Source of the DNA: Demequina rhizosphaerae
GTDB taxonomy: Bacteria; Actinomycetota; Actinomycetes; Actinomycetales; Demequinaceae
Reading direction: 5' to 3'
NCBI RefSeq assembly: GCF_000971255.1
Contig: NZ_BBMC01000010.1
Span: forward strand, 1-64,000
DNA: 64,000 nt
How positions within the stretch are numbered: position 1 is the stretch's first letter; every line of letters begins with the position of its first letter. The position numbers were made by a program, and so were the translations under genes. This document shows, in pieces, positions 52,615 through 63,126 of the stretch. The notes below the pieces were generated by a model. That model saw nothing but the letters and a program-made list of their open reading frames with translations, had not been told where the DNA came from and made no database searches.

Positions 52615-52986
52615 ATGATTCAGCAGGAGTCGCGACTTCGCGTCGCCGACAACACGGGTGCGAAGGAAGTCCTCTGCATCCGCGTGCTCGGTGGCTCGCA
52701 CCGTCGCTACGCCGGCATCGGCGACATCATCGTCGCCACCGTCAAGGACGCGATCCCCGGCGGCAACGTCAAGAAGGGCGATGTCGTCAAGGCGGTCGTC
52801 GTGCGCACCACCAAGGAGCGCCGCCGTCCCGACGGTTCGTACATCCGTTTCGATGAGAACGCTGCGGTGATCCTCAAGAACCTCGACGGTGACCCGCGCG
52901 GCACCCGCATCTTCGGCCCCGTGGGCCGCGAGCTGCGTGACAAGAAGTTCATGAAGATCATCTCGCTGGCACCGGAGGTCATCTGA
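52615..52986 (+). CDS. rplN: 50S ribosomal protein L14
   Basis: The 123-residue protein begins [20 protein letters not shown], the L14 signature, and forms part of an intersubunit bridge. The stop overlaps the rplX start (TGATG). Confidence 0.98.
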   Translation: MIQQESRLRVADNTGAKEVLCIRVLGGSHRRYAGIGDIIVATVKDAIPGGNVKKGDVVKAVVVRTTKERRRPDGSYIRFDENAAVILKNLDGDPRGTRIFGPVGRELRDKKFMKIISLAPEVI

Positions 52987-53324
52987 TGGCGAAGATCAAG
53001 AAGGACGACCTCGTCGTCGTCATCGCCGGCCGTGACCGCGGTCAGCAGGGCCGCGTGCTGTCGGTCGACCCCGAGCGCGAGCGCGTGGTCGTCGAGGGCA
53101 TCCAGCGTGTCACCAAGCACATCAAGCCGGGTACCCGCCGCGACAACGCCGAGGGTGGCCTCGTGACCGTCGAGGCCGCGATCCACATCTCGAACGTGAT
53201 GCTCGTGGACCCGGAGACCAAGAAGGGCACCCGTGTGGGCTACCGCACGGAAGAGGTCGAGCGTGACGGCCGCAAGCGCACTGTGCGCGTGCGTGTCGCC
53301 AAGCGCTCGGGTAAGGACGTCTGA
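52986..53324 (+). CDS. rplX: 50S ribosomal protein L24
   Basis: The 112-residue assembly-initiating protein has a KOW motif ([17 protein letters not shown]). It is coupled to both rplN and rplE through one-base overlaps. Confidence 0.97.
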   Translation: MAKIKKDDLVVVIAGRDRGQQGRVLSVDPERERVVVEGIQRVTKHIKPGTRRDNAEGGLVTVEAAIHISNVMLVDPETKKGTRVGYRTEEVERDGRKRTVRVRVAKRSGKDV

Positions 53325-53884
53325 TGGCCACCGCGACCACCGCTCCGCGCCTCAAGGACAAGTACCGCAACGAGATCGTCGCGCAGCTCCGCGAGGAGTT
53401 CGACCACGCGAACGTGAACCAGGTCGGCGGCCTCGTGAAGGTCGTCGTCAACATGGGTGTCGGTGACGCGGCGAAGGACTCGAAGCTCATCGAGGGCGCC
53501 ATCGCCGACCTCACCGCGATCACCGGCCAGAAGCCGCAGGTCACCAAGGCCCGCAAGTCCATCGCGCAGTTCAAGCTGCGCGAGGGTCAGCCGATCGGCG
53601 CGCACGTCACGCTGCGCGGCGACCGCATGTGGGAGTTCCTGGACCGCCTGATCTCGATCGCGCTGCCCCGCATCCGCGACTTCCGCGGCCTCAGCCCCAA
53701 GCAGTTCGACGGCAACGGCAACTACACCTTCGGTCTCACCGAGCAGTCGATGTTCCACGAGATCAACCAGGACAAGATCGACCGCGTGCGCGGCATGGAC
53801 ATCACCATCGTGACGTCCGCCACCACCGACGACGAGGGCCGCTCGCTGCTCAAGCAGCTGGGCTTCCCGTTCAAGGAGAAGTAG
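53324..53884 (+). CDS. rplE: 50S ribosomal protein L5
   Basis: The 186-residue 5S rRNA-binding protein shows [32 protein letters not shown] and [20 protein letters not shown]. It contacts P-site tRNA. Confidence 0.98.
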   Translation: MATATTAPRLKDKYRNEIVAQLREEFDHANVNQVGGLVKVVVNMGVGDAAKDSKLIEGAIADLTAITGQKPQVTKARKSIAQFKLREGQPIGAHVTLRGDRMWEFLDRLISIALPRIRDFRGLSPKQFDGNGNYTFGLTEQSMFHEINQDKIDRVRGMDITIVTSATTDDEGRSLLKQLGFPFKEK

Positions 53885-53887
53885 GAC

Positions 53888-54073
53888 ATGGCCAAGACTG
53901 CGCTGAAGAACAAGGCCGCCGGCAAGCAGAAGTTCGCCGTCCGCGCCTACACCCGGTGCCAGAAGTGCGGCCGTCCGCACTCCGTGTACCGCAAGTTCGG
54001 CCTCTGCCGCGTGTGCTTCCGCGAGATGGCTCACCGCGGTGAGCTGCCCGGCATCACCAAGAGCAGCTGGTAA
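53888..54073 (+). CDS. rpsZ: 30S ribosomal protein S14 type Z
   Basis: The 61-residue protein is the short zinc-binding S14 form with CQKC and CRVC pairs (residues about 24-43). It is in the normal spc position after rplE. Confidence 0.97.
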   Translation: MAKTALKNKAAGKQKFAVRAYTRCQKCGRPHSVYRKFGLCRVCFREMAHRGELPGITKSSW

Positions 54074-54128
54074 ACCACTACGCCACAGGTCCCCTAGGGA
54101 AACCACGGCGAGGAAGAGTTCAAGACTC

Positions 54129-54527
54129 ATGACGATGACTGACCCCATCGCAGACATGCTGACGCGTCTGCGCAACGCGAACGCGGCGTACCACGAGACC
54201 GTGTCGATGCCGCACTCCAAGCTCAAGGCGAACATCGCCAAGATCCTGGAGGCCGAGGGCTACATCTCCGGCTCCGCCACGGCGGACGCCGAGGTCGGCA
54301 AGACCCTCACCCTCACGCTGAAGTACGGCCCCAACCGCGAGCGTTCGCTCGCCGGCGTGCGCCGTGTGTCGAAGCCCGGCCTTCGCGTCTACGCGAAGTC
54401 CACGAACCTCCCGAAGGTTCTCGGCGGCCTCGGCGTGGCCATCCTGTCCACCTCCTCCGGTCTCCTCACGGACCGCGAGGCCGAGAAGAAGGGCGTCGGC
54501 GGCGAGGTCGTCGCGTTCGTCTGGTAA
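54129..54527 (+). CDS. rpsH: 30S ribosomal protein S8
   Basis: The 132-residue protein shows [16 protein letters not shown] and the C-terminal [19 protein letters not shown]. In other bacteria S8 represses the spc operon. The ATG at 54129 is followed two codons later by another ATG that could also serve. Confidence 0.97.
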   Translation: MTMTDPIADMLTRLRNANAAYHETVSMPHSKLKANIAKILEAEGYISGSATADAEVGKTLTLTLKYGPNRERSLAGVRRVSKPGLRVYAKSTNLPKVLGGLGVAILSTSSGLLTDREAEKKGVGGEVVAFVW

Positions 54528-54547
54528 CCGGAAAGGAGAACGAGAGA

Positions 54548-55084
54548 ATGTCCCGCATTGGCAAGATCGCCGTTCCGGTTCCGGCCGGAGTGGACGTGAC
54601 CATCGACGGCGCCGACGTGATCGTGAAGGGCCCCAAGGGCTCGCTCACGCACACCGTCGCCGCCCCCATCACCGTGGAGAAGGGTGACGAGGGCCTCGAG
54701 GTCAAGCGCCCGAACGACGAGCGCGTGTCCAAGTCGCTCCACGGCCTCACCCGCACGCTCATCGCGAACATGGTGACCGGTGTCACCTCGGGCTACGAGA
54801 AGAAGCTCGAGATCGTCGGCACGGGTTACCGCGTCGCGCTCAAGGGCTCGGACCTCGAGTTCGCGCTCGGCTTCTCGCACCCCGTCGTGGTGACTCCGCC
54901 GGAGGGCATCACCTTCACGGTCGAGGGCCCCACCAAGTTCACCGTCGCCGGCATCAGCAAGCAGCAGGTCGGCGAGGTCGCGGCGAACATCCGCAAGATT
55001 CGCAAGCCCGAGCCGTACAAGGGCAAGGGCGTCCGCTACGCCGGCGAGCAGGTTCGCCGCAAGGCAGGAAAGACGGGTAAGTAA
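54548..55084 (+). CDS. rplF: 50S ribosomal protein L6
   Basis: The 178-residue protein has [17 protein letters not shown] and the C-terminal [20 protein letters not shown]. It sits near the sarcin-ricin loop. Confidence 0.98.
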   Translation: MSRIGKIAVPVPAGVDVTIDGADVIVKGPKGSLTHTVAAPITVEKGDEGLEVKRPNDERVSKSLHGLTRTLIANMVTGVTSGYEKKLEIVGTGYRVALKGSDLEFALGFSHPVVVTPPEGITFTVEGPTKFTVAGISKQQVGEVAANIRKIRKPEPYKGKGVRYAGEQVRRKAGKTGK

Positions 55085-55087
55085 GAC

Positions 55088-55459
55088 ATGGGTATCGCAA
55101 TCAAGGGCAAGGGCAAGGCGATCTCGCGCAAGCGTCGCCACTTCCGCCTGCGCAAGAAGATCTCCGGCACCGCTGCTCGTCCCCGCCTGGTCGTCACCCG
55201 CTCGTCGCGCCACATGGTCGCGCAGATCGTGGACGACACCGTCGGCAAGACCCTGGCCTCGGCGTCGACCCTCGAGGCCGACGTCCGCGCCATGGAGGGC
55301 GACAAGACCGCGAAGGCGTCCAAGGTCGGCCAGCTGGTCGCCGAGCGCGCCAAGTCCGCGGGCATCGAGGCCGTGGTCTTCGACCGTGGCGGCAACAAGT
55401 ACCACGGCCGTGTCGCGGCCGTGGCCGACGGTGCCCGAGAGGCGGGCCTCGCCCTCTAG
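55088..55459 (+). CDS. rplR: 50S ribosomal protein L18
   Basis: The 123-residue 5S rRNA-binding protein shows [20 protein letters not shown] and a C-terminal [20 protein letters not shown] ending. Confidence 0.98.
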   Translation: MGIAIKGKGKAISRKRRHFRLRKKISGTAARPRLVVTRSSRHMVAQIVDDTVGKTLASASTLEADVRAMEGDKTAKASKVGQLVAERAKSAGIEAVVFDRGGNKYHGRVAAVADGAREAGLAL

Positions 55460-55482
55460 GGCGCGGCCAGGAGTGAGGAATT

Positions 55483-56052
55483 ATGGCTGACAACAACAGC
55501 GGCCGTCGGGGCGGTAACCGCCGCGACAACGAGCCGGAGAACAAGTTCGTCGAGCGCGTCGTCACCATCAACCGCGTCGCCAAGGTCGTGAAGGGCGGTC
55601 GTCGCTTCAGCTTCACCGCGCTCGTGGTCGTCGGTGACGGCGAGGGCAACGTCGGCATCGGCTACGGCAAGGCGAAGGAGGTGCCGGCCGCGATCTCGAA
55701 GGGTGTCGAGGAGGCCAAGCGCAACTTCTTCCGCGTCCCCCGTATCCAGGGCACCATCCCGCACGCCGTGCAGGGTGAGGCCGCCGCGGGCGTCGTGTTC
55801 CTGCGTCCCGCGTCGCCGGGTACCGGTGTGATCGCCGGTGGTCCGGTGCGCGCGGTGCTCGAGTGCGCCGGCATCCACGACGTCCTGAGCAAGTCGCTCG
55901 GCTCGTCCAACGCGATCAACATCGTGCACGCGACCGTCGACGCCCTCAAGCGCCTCGAGCGCCCCGAGGCCGTCGCCGCCCGCCGTGGCAAGTCGGTGGA
56001 GGACGTGGCCCCGGCCGCGATGCTCCGCGCGCAGGCAGCGGGGGTGAAGTAG
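55483..56052 (+). CDS. rpsE: 30S ribosomal protein S5
   Basis: The 189-residue fidelity protein has a short basic N-terminal extension, then [19 protein letters not shown] and [20 protein letters not shown], both in the double-stranded RNA-binding fold. The wild-type spectinomycin loop is present. Confidence 0.98.
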   Translation: MADNNSGRRGGNRRDNEPENKFVERVVTINRVAKVVKGGRRFSFTALVVVGDGEGNVGIGYGKAKEVPAAISKGVEEAKRNFFRVPRIQGTIPHAVQGEAAAGVVFLRPASPGTGVIAGGPVRAVLECAGIHDVLSKSLGSSNAINIVHATVDALKRLERPEAVAARRGKSVEDVAPAAMLRAQAAGVK

Positions 56053-56054
56053 TC

Positions 56055-56237
56055 ATGGCACGACTCAAGGTCGTTCAGAAGAAGTCGGCGATCGGCACGA
56101 AGCCGCAGCACCGCGAGACCCTGCGGTCGCTCGGCCTCAAGCGCATCGGCGACATCGTCGTGAAGGAGGACCGTCCCGAGATCCGCGGGATGGTCAAGGC
56201 GGTGGACCACCTGGTCGCCGTTGAGGAGGTTGACTGA
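56055..56237 (+). CDS. rpmD: 50S ribosomal protein L30
   Basis: The 60-residue protein ([20 protein letters not shown]) is intact. Its stop overlaps the rplO start (TGATG). Confidence 0.97.
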   Translation: MARLKVVQKKSAIGTKPQHRETLRSLGLKRIGDIVVKEDRPEIRGMVKAVDHLVAVEEVD

Positions 56238-56902
56238 TGGCTGACGCCAACACGCCGGCCGAGGAGACCGCCGAGAAGGCTGCTCCCGCCAAGAAGCCGG
56301 CCGCCAAGAAGGCCCCGGCGAAGGCTGCGGCCGACAAGCCGGCCGCCGCGAAGAAGCCCGCCGCCAAGAAGGCTGCGTCCGACGAGGCCAAGCCGGCCGC
56401 CAAGAAGCCGGCCGCCAAGAAGGCCGAGCCCCAGGCGGAGGAGCCCGCGGAGAAGGTGGCGACCCTCAAGGTCCACCACCTCCGTCCGGCTCCCGGCTCG
56501 CACACCAAGAAGACCCGTGTGGGTCGTGGTGAGGCGTCCAAGGGCAAGACCGCCGGTCGCGGCACCAAGGGCACGGGTGCCCGCTACCAGGTTCCGGAGC
56601 GCTTCGAGGGTGGCCAGACGCCCATCCACATGCGCATCCCGAAGCTGCGCGGCTTCAAGAGCCCGTTCAAGGTGTACTACCAGGTCGTCAACGTGGGCCA
56701 GCTCTCCGAGCTGTTCCCCAAGGGCGGCGAGATCACCAAGGCGGACCTCGTGGAGAAGGGTGCGGTGCGCCGCAACCAGCCCGTGAAGGTCCTCGGTGAG
56801 GGCGAGATCTCCGTCAAGGTGACGCTCGTCGACGCCGACAAGGTCTCGCAGTCCGCGAAGACCAAGATCGAGGCCGCTGGCGGCTCGGTCAACGAGGGCT
56901 AG
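56237..56902 (+). CDS. rplO: 50S ribosomal protein L15 with long Lys/Ala/Pro N-terminal tail
   Basis: The protein is 221 residues, whereas L15 is usually about 147. The normal L15 core begins near residue 77 ([20 protein letters not shown], then [10 protein letters not shown]). The first 75 residues are low complexity and rich in PAAKK units, resembling a histone H1-type tail. The start is fixed by the one-base overlap with rpmD and the ribosome site GAGGAGG, so the tail is real coding sequence. The tail probably binds RNA or is unstructured; no function is known to me. Confidence 0.95.
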   Translation: MADANTPAEETAEKAAPAKKPAAKKAPAKAAADKPAAAKKPAAKKAASDEAKPAAKKPAAKKAEPQAEEPAEKVATLKVHHLRPAPGSHTKKTRVGRGEASKGKTAGRGTKGTGARYQVPERFEGGQTPIHMRIPKLRGFKSPFKVYYQVVNVGQLSELFPKGGEITKADLVEKGAVRRNQPVKVLGEGEISVKVTLVDADKVSQSAKTKIEAAGGSVNEG

Positions 56903-56913
56903 AAGATGATCGC

Positions 56914-56943
56914 ACCGGGCCCGTCCGTATGGACGGGCCCGGT
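56914..56943 (+). terminator. Terminator between rplO and secY
   Basis: ACCGGGCCCGTCC (56914-56926) pairs perfectly with GGACGGGCCCGGT (56931-56943) around GTAT. secY begins 40 bases later, so this may be a partial terminator or attenuator within the spc cluster. Confidence 0.8.
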
Positions 56944-56982
56944 CGCGTATCCTCTACCTGTTCTATTTTCCCTGGAGGGTCA

Positions 56983-58280
<1,298 letters not shown>

Positions 58281-58281
<1 letters not shown>

Positions 58282-58844
58282 TGCGTGCAGTCCTCCTCGG
58301 CCCTCCCGGCGCTGGCAAGGGCACCCAGGCCGCCCGTCTCACGGAGCGCTTCGGCGTCCCCGCGATCTCGACCGGCGACATCTTCCGCGCGAACGTCAAG
58401 GGCGGCACCCCGCTCGGCGTCAAGGCGCAGGAGTACATGAACGCGGGCCAGCTGGTCCCCGACGAGGTCACGAACGCCATGGTGCGGGCGCGCCTCGCGG
58501 AGGACGATGCGGCGCAGGGCTTCCTGCTCGACGGCTACCCGCGCAACCCCGAGCAGGCGGTCGAGCTCGACTCGATGCTGGCGGACCTGGGCGTCGAGCT
58601 GGACGTGGCGATGGAGATCACCGCGGACTTCGACGAGGTGACGCAGCGCCTGCTCAAGCGCGCCGAGATCGAGGGCCGCGCGGACGACACCGAGCCGGTG
58701 ATCCGTAAGCGCCTCGAGGTGTACGCCACTTCGACCGCGCCGCTCACGGCGTTCTACGCGGGCCGCGGCCTGCTGGTCCAGGTCGACGGCCTGGGCGAGA
58801 TCGACGAGGTCACCGAGCGCCTCGTCGCCGCCGTCGCGCGCTGA
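58281..58844 (+). CDS. adk: Adenylate kinase
   Basis: The 187-residue short-form enzyme lacks a long LID zinc domain. It has P-loop LGPPGAGKGTQ, ISTGDIFRANV (NMP-binding) and GFLLDGYPRNPEQA. It interconverts ATP+AMP and 2 ADP. It is coupled to secY and followed five bases later by map, the usual secY-adk-map order. Confidence 0.97.
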
Positions 58845-58849
58845 CGGCC

Positions 58850-59659
58850 ATGGCCGGGCGCATCGAGCTCAAGACCCGCGAGGAGATGCGGGTCATGGCG
58901 GAGGCGGGCGTGATCGTGCAGCGCGCGCTCGCCGCCGCCAGGCAGGCGTGCGTCCCGGGCGCGACGACCGCCGATGCGGACGCGGCGGCCGCCCGCGTCA
59001 TCGCGGAGGCGGGCGCGACGTCGAACTTCCTCGGCTATCAGGGCTTCCCCGCGACCGCGTGCGTGTCCGTCAACGAGGAGGTCGTCCACGGCATCCCGGG
59101 CGACCGGGTGCTCGTCGAGGGCGACCTCGTGTCGATCGACTGCGGCGCCGTCGTGGGCGGCTGGCACGGTGACAGCGCCGTGTCCTTCATCGTCGGCGAG
59201 CCCGCGTCCCGCGCCGACGTCGCGCTCGTGAGCACCACCGAGCGCGCGCTGTGGGCGGGGATCGCCGCCCTCGCGACGGCCGACCGCGTCTCCGACGTGT
59301 CCGCCGCGATCGAGGACGTCGCGGACGAGGCGGGCCTCCACCCCCTCGAGGGCTACGTCGGCCACGGCATCGGCACCGCCATGCACATGGAGCCGGACGT
59401 CCCCAACTACCGGGTGCGCGGCCGCAGCCCGCGCGTGCGCCCCGGCATGTGCCTCGCGCTCGAGCCCATGCTCGTCGTCGGCACGCCCGACTCCGCCGTG
59501 CTCAACGACGAGTGGACCGTCGTCTCGCTCGACGGCTCGCGCGCGGCCCACTGGGAGCACTCGATCGCGGTCCACGAGGACGGCATCTGGGTGCTGACCG
59601 CCGCCGACGGCGGCGCCGCGCGCCTCGCGCCCCTCGGCATCACGCCCGTCGCGCCGTAG
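58850..59659 (+). CDS. map: Type I methionine aminopeptidase
   Basis: The 269-residue enzyme removes N-terminal Met. Metal ligands are visible in SIDCGAVVGGWHGDSAVS (two Asp), GHGIGTAMHMEPDVPN (His) and the Glu residues of ALEPMLVVG and SIAVHEDG. No N-terminal SH3-binding extension is present. The stop is followed by a GGACGATGCG word (minus strand). Confidence 0.97.
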   Translation: MAGRIELKTREEMRVMAEAGVIVQRALAAARQACVPGATTADADAAAARVIAEAGATSNFLGYQGFPATACVSVNEEVVHGIPGDRVLVEGDLVSIDCGAVVGGWHGDSAVSFIVGEPASRADVALVSTTERALWAGIAALATADRVSDVSAAIEDVADEAGLHPLEGYVGHGIGTAMHMEPDVPNYRVRGRSPRVRPGMCLALEPMLVVGTPDSAVLNDEWTVVSLDGSRAAHWEHSIAVHEDGIWVLTAADGGAARLAPLGITPVAP

Positions 59660-59800
59660 CTGGAAGCCGCATCGTCCCTGGTGTGGCCCACTCCACACGC
59701 GTTCACGCACTCGTTACCTCGGCGGCATCCCGGGGCAAAGCCCGCGGGTTAGCGTCGCCTCAGCAGGCGCTCCGGACGCCCGCACGCTGAGGAGGGCGCC

Positions 59801-60412
59801 ATGGCGCGAGGGTTTTCGTACGCCCCGGGGGCGAGCGCGGAGGTCGAGGAGGCCGCCGCGCCCGGGCTTACCAAGGAACGGATCCAGGAGCTCGGCGGCT
59901 CGCGCAACGCGCTGGTGCGCGAGGCCGTCGCGACGCGCGACGACTGCCCGTTCGGGCTCATGGTGACGCTCGCGCACGACCACGCCGTGCCGGTCCGTGC
60001 CGCGATGGCCGCGAACCCCAAGGTGCTCCACTCGATCCTCGACTACCTGTCGCACGACCGGCAGGTCGCCGTGCTGTGCGCCGTGGCCGGCAACCCGTCC
60101 ACGGGCCAGGAGATCCTCGAGGCGCTCGCCGCGCACCGCAAGGGCGAGGTCCGGGACGCGGCCGCCGCGGCGCTCGACGCGCGCGCGGAGCAGGCCGACA
60201 CCGCCGACCACACGCCCGAGCTCCGCGACCGGGTCTTCGAGGAGTCCCAGGCGCGCCGCGCGGCGCTGCTCGCGCAGTCCGCCGAGACCGGCCTCGAGGC
60301 CGCCGCCGACGACGCGATGGCCGCGGTCGAGCCCCAGGAGGCGGACCCCCTGCCCGCGCGTCCGACCCGCAGCGCGCCGGTGCGCGGCTTCCGCCCGCCG
60401 GTGGAGGCGTGA
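59801..60412 (+). CDS. LRV/HEAT-like repeat protein 1 of 3
   Basis: The 203-residue cytoplasmic protein has an N-terminal lead, then about three 25-residue alpha-helical repeats (residues about 33-115). These resemble leucine-rich repeat variant units: LVREAVATRDDCPFGLMVTL, VRAAMAANPKVLHSILDYL and VLCAVAGNPSTGQEILEAL. A charged Ala/Pro-rich tail follows. No catalytic residues are recognised; such repeats usually bind proteins. The first repeat carries a DCP-x-G motif that recurs in the two following genes. It stands between map and infA, a position normally empty or filled by unrelated genes. Confidence 0.72.
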   Translation: MARGFSYAPGASAEVEEAAAPGLTKERIQELGGSRNALVREAVATRDDCPFGLMVTLAHDHAVPVRAAMAANPKVLHSILDYLSHDRQVAVLCAVAGNPSTGQEILEALAAHRKGEVRDAAAAALDARAEQADTADHTPELRDRVFEESQARRAALLAQSAETGLEAAADDAMAAVEPQEADPLPARPTRSAPVRGFRPPVEA

Positions 60413-60519
60413 CGCCGGCTACCCACCATTCGTCGGACCTTCACCCGCCCGTCACCTGAGCGTCAGCGGTTGCTCATGCCCGCCCCCTAGCCTCTCGGGA
60501 ATCGACAGGGGAGGTGGGG

Positions 60520-61116
60520 GTGGCCGACGACGGGTGGTCCCGCGCGCTGATGGCGGCGTCCGGCGTGCCGGTCGCGAGCGAGAGCCGCGACGACGGGCTG
60601 CGGGCGGTCGTCATGGAGGCCCGTACCGACGGCCTTCCCCGCGAGCGGGTCATCGCCCTCGCGCAGCACCGCGAGCCCGCGGTCCGCGAGGCCGTCGCGG
60701 CGCGTCCCGACTGCCCGCTCGGCATGCAGGCCTCCCTCGCCCACGACCGCCGCGCGTCGGTGCGCGTCGCTCTCGCCTCGGGGCCGGGCCTCGCCGGCTC
60801 GATCGCGGGGGTGCTCGCGCAGGACCGCGAGCTGTCCGTGCTCAAGGCGCTCGCCCGCAACGCCGCGACGCCGCGGCCGGTGCTCGAGCGGCTCGCCGCG
60901 CATCGTCGCGACGACGTCGCGCGCCTCGCGCGCCGCTCGCTCGACGGGGTGGTGCTGGGCGCCGCGCCCGCGACCGTCGCCGAGATCGAGGAGCGCCCCC
61001 GCGCGGGTGCCGCACCCGCCTCCGAGGAGCGCTCGCCGGTGGGGGACCGCGCGTCCCGGGTGCTGGCCCCGCGGCCGTCCGTGCCGCCCCGCTCCGAGGG
61101 CCGTTCCCCGCGCTGA
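60520..61116 (+). CDS. LRV/HEAT-like repeat protein 2 of 3
   Basis: The 198-residue protein has about three repeats at residues 50-130: VREAVAARPDCPLGMQASLA, VRVALASGPGLAGSIAGVLA and VLKALARNAATPRPVLERLA. A Pro/Arg/Ser-rich tail follows. It is paralogous to the genes on either side. The GTG at 60520 is preferred because GGGGAGG lies five bases upstream; a GTG two codons earlier is possible. Function unknown, likely protein binding. Confidence 0.7.
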   Translation: MADDGWSRALMAASGVPVASESRDDGLRAVVMEARTDGLPRERVIALAQHREPAVREAVAARPDCPLGMQASLAHDRRASVRVALASGPGLAGSIAGVLAQDRELSVLKALARNAATPRPVLERLAAHRRDDVARLARRSLDGVVLGAAPATVAEIEERPRAGAAPASEERSPVGDRASRVLAPRPSVPPRSEGRSPR

Positions 61117-61256
61117 CACCCCTGGCAGGGCCCAGGAAACGGGAAGTCCCGTGTGTCGTGAAGATGACATGATGTCTGATTCATCACAGAGATTTGACCG
61201 GCCCTCCGCGCCTCAGAAAGATACTTGGCAAAAGGCTGAGCGGTGGGAGGTACGCA

Positions 61257-61562
61257 GTGGTGGTTCCGGCCAGTGGGGCGTCAGAGGACGTGGCGCGCGC
61301 GCTCGATCCTGAGATCTGCGGCTCCGAGCTCCTTCCGCTCGCGGTGCACCGGGACCCGCACGTGCGGGCCGCCGTGGCCGCGCGCAGCGACTGCCCGATG
61401 GGCGCGCTGGTGTCGCTCGGGCACGATGCGAACCTCGACGTGCTGAGCGCGCTGCTCGGCAACGCGCGGACGCCGTCGTCCGTGGTGCGCCGGCTCGCGG
61501 ACCACCGCGACCCGCGCATCTCGGGGCTCGCGGTCCAGCGCCTCCGCAACTCGTTCCGGTAG
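61257..61562 (+). CDS. LRV/HEAT-like repeat protein 3 of 3 (short)
   Basis: The 101-residue protein has two repeats: [20 protein letters not shown] and [22 protein letters not shown]-terminal helix ends [11 protein letters not shown], with no long tail. The GTG at 61257 follows GGGAGG at good distance; an in-frame alternative 63 bases upstream is less well supported. It shares the DCP-x-G motif with its two neighbours. Confidence 0.68.
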   Translation: MVVPASGASEDVARALDPEICGSELLPLAVHRDPHVRAAVAARSDCPMGALVSLGHDANLDVLSALLGNARTPSSVVRRLADHRDPRISGLAVQRLRNSFR

Positions 61563-61612
61563 GCTCGGTCCCACAGGGGCGTCCCCGCCCGCGCGACGAT
61601 GCGCGGCGCAGG

Positions 61613-61641
61613 TTGAGACGCGCGGCAGATTGCCGTATAGT
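61613..61641 (+). promoter_or_regulatory. Promoter of infA
   Basis: TTGAGA (61613-61618) and TATAGT (61636-61641) are 17 bases apart, among the best promoter matches in the window. A CGACGATGCG word lies just upstream at 61594-61603. Confidence 0.85.
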
Positions 61642-61698
61642 TTTCCGTTGGGCGTTTTTGCGCGCCCACATTCCCTGTCAACCAACGTTAGCGGAGTA

Positions 61699-61920
61699 AT
61701 GGCCAAGAAAGACGGAGTCATCGAGGTCGAGGGCGTGGTGGTGGAAGCACTGCCGAACGCATCGTTCCGAGTGGAGCTGACGAACGGGCACCTCGTGCTC
61801 GCTCACATCTCCGGCAAGATGCGCCAGCACTACATCAGGATCCTCCCCGAGGACCGCGTGGTGGTGGAGCTCAGCCCCTATGACCTGTCCCGCGGCCGCA
61901 TCGTCTACCGCTACAAGTGA
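61699..61920 (+). CDS. infA: Translation initiation factor IF-1
   Basis: The 73-residue OB-fold factor ([20 protein letters not shown] through [16 protein letters not shown]) blocks the A site during initiation. The ATG after GCGGAGTA is used. Confidence 0.98.
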   Translation: MAKKDGVIEVEGVVVEALPNASFRVELTNGHLVLAHISGKMRQHYIRILPEDRVVVELSPYDLSRGRIVYRYK

Positions 61921-61968
61921 GCCGCCGTCCGAGCGCACCCGTGCGCGACGACGACGCAGGAAAGAACC

Positions 61969-62082
61969 ATGAAGGTTAAGCCCAGCGTCAAGCCCATCTG
62001 CGACAAGTGCAAGGTGATCCGACGCAATGGCCGAGTGATGGTCATCTGCGAGAACCTGCGCCACAAGCAGCGTCAGGGCTAG
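61969..62082 (+). CDS. rpmJ: 50S ribosomal protein L36
   Basis: The 37-residue zinc-type protein ([20 protein letters not shown] then [15 protein letters not shown]) has the CDKC pair plus Cys and His ligands. It lies between infA and rpsM as usual and is short enough to be missed by gene callers. Confidence 0.97.
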   Translation: MKVKPSVKPICDKCKVIRRNGRVMVICENLRHKQRQG

Positions 62083-62122
62083 ACACCCCCGTCTCATCCT
62101 CGTTCGACCATATGCATCAAAC

Positions 62123-62142
62123 CCCCGGCTCGGAGGCCGGGG
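62123..62142 (+). promoter_or_regulatory. Hairpin between rpmJ and rpsM
   Basis: CCCCGGC (62123-62129) pairs with GCCGGGG (62136-62142) around TCGGAG. It could be a weak attenuator or part of an S13/S11 leader. Confidence 0.4.
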
Positions 62143-62207
62143 CCCGCTGACACCAGGCGGGGCGGTCGAGCGTCAGACCTCCGACTACTGATGGAGTAGA
62201 ACCAGCA

Positions 62208-62576
62208 ATGGCACGCATCGTCGGAGTCGACATCCCGCGCGACAAGCGCATGGAGGTCGCACTCACCTACATCTACGGCATCGGCCGTACCCGCGCCCAG
62301 CAGATCCTCGCCGCCACCGGCATCAGCGCGGACCTGCGCGTCAAGGACGCGACCGATGACCAGCTCGTCGCGATCCGCGACTACATCGAGGCCAACTTCA
62401 CCGTCGAGGGCGACCTGCGCCGCGAGGTGACCGCCGACATCCGCCGCAAGGTCGAGATCGGCAACTACCAGGGTCTCCGCCACCGTCGTGGCATGCCCGT
62501 CCGCGGTCAGCGCACGAAGACCAACGCGCGCACGCGCAAGGGCCCCAAGAAGACCGTCGCCGGAAAGAAGAAGTAA
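62208..62576 (+). CDS. rpsM: 30S ribosomal protein S13
   Basis: The 122-residue head protein shows [34 protein letters not shown] and the basic tail [20 protein letters not shown]. rpsK follows three bases later. Confidence 0.98.
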   Translation: MARIVGVDIPRDKRMEVALTYIYGIGRTRAQQILAATGISADLRVKDATDDQLVAIRDYIEANFTVEGDLRREVTADIRRKVEIGNYQGLRHRRGMPVRGQRTKTNARTRKGPKKTVAGKKK

Positions 62577-62579
62577 GAC

Positions 62580-62969
62580 ATGGCCGCTCCTACTCGCAAG
62601 CCGCGCAAGAAGATCAAGAAGACCGTCGCGCACGGTCAGGCGCACATCAAGTCCACCTTCAACAACACGATCATCTCGATCACGGACCCCTCGGGTGCCG
62701 TCGTGTCGTGGTCGTCGTCGGGCCAGGTCGGCTTCAAGGGTTCGCGCAAGTCCACGCCGTACGCCGCGCAGATGGCCGCCGAGGCCGCCGCGCGTCGCGC
62801 CCAGGACGCCGGCATGAGCAAGGTCGACGTGTTCGTCAAGGGCCCGGGCTCGGGCCGCGACACCGCGATCCGCTCGCTCACGGCCGCCGGCCTCGAGGTG
62901 ACCTCCATCAAGGACGTCACCCCGCAGGCGCACAACGGCTGCCGCCCGCCGAAGCGCCGCCGCAACTAG
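62580..62969 (+). CDS. rpsK: 30S ribosomal protein S11
   Basis: The 129-residue platform protein shows [20 protein letters not shown] and [20 protein letters not shown]. It is normally followed by rpsD or rpoA; here rpoA comes next. Confidence 0.98.
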   Translation: MAAPTRKPRKKIKKTVAHGQAHIKSTFNNTIISITDPSGAVVSWSSSGQVGFKGSRKSTPYAAQMAAEAAARRAQDAGMSKVDVFVKGPGSGRDTAIRSLTAAGLEVTSIKDVTPQAHNGCRPPKRRRN

Positions 62970-63005
62970 CACGCCCGCGCGGGTCCGGCCCGCGCTCCCG
63001 GTCGC

Positions 63006-63029
63006 GGGCCGATGCGGTTGCATCGGCCC
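63006..63029 (+). terminator. Hairpin between rpsK and rpoA
   Basis: GGGCCGATGC (63006-63015) pairs perfectly with GCATCGGCCC (63020-63029) around GGTT. There is no T-tract, so it may be an attenuator or a leader element setting the rpoA level. Confidence 0.55.
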
Positions 63030-63126
63030 GTGGCCGCCCCCATTTCCAGCTTCTGGCCCCTGACGGACCTATCCCGGCAGGGAACTCTCGAGCATCAGAT
63101 AGCGGGTGCTCGGAAAGGAAACAACC

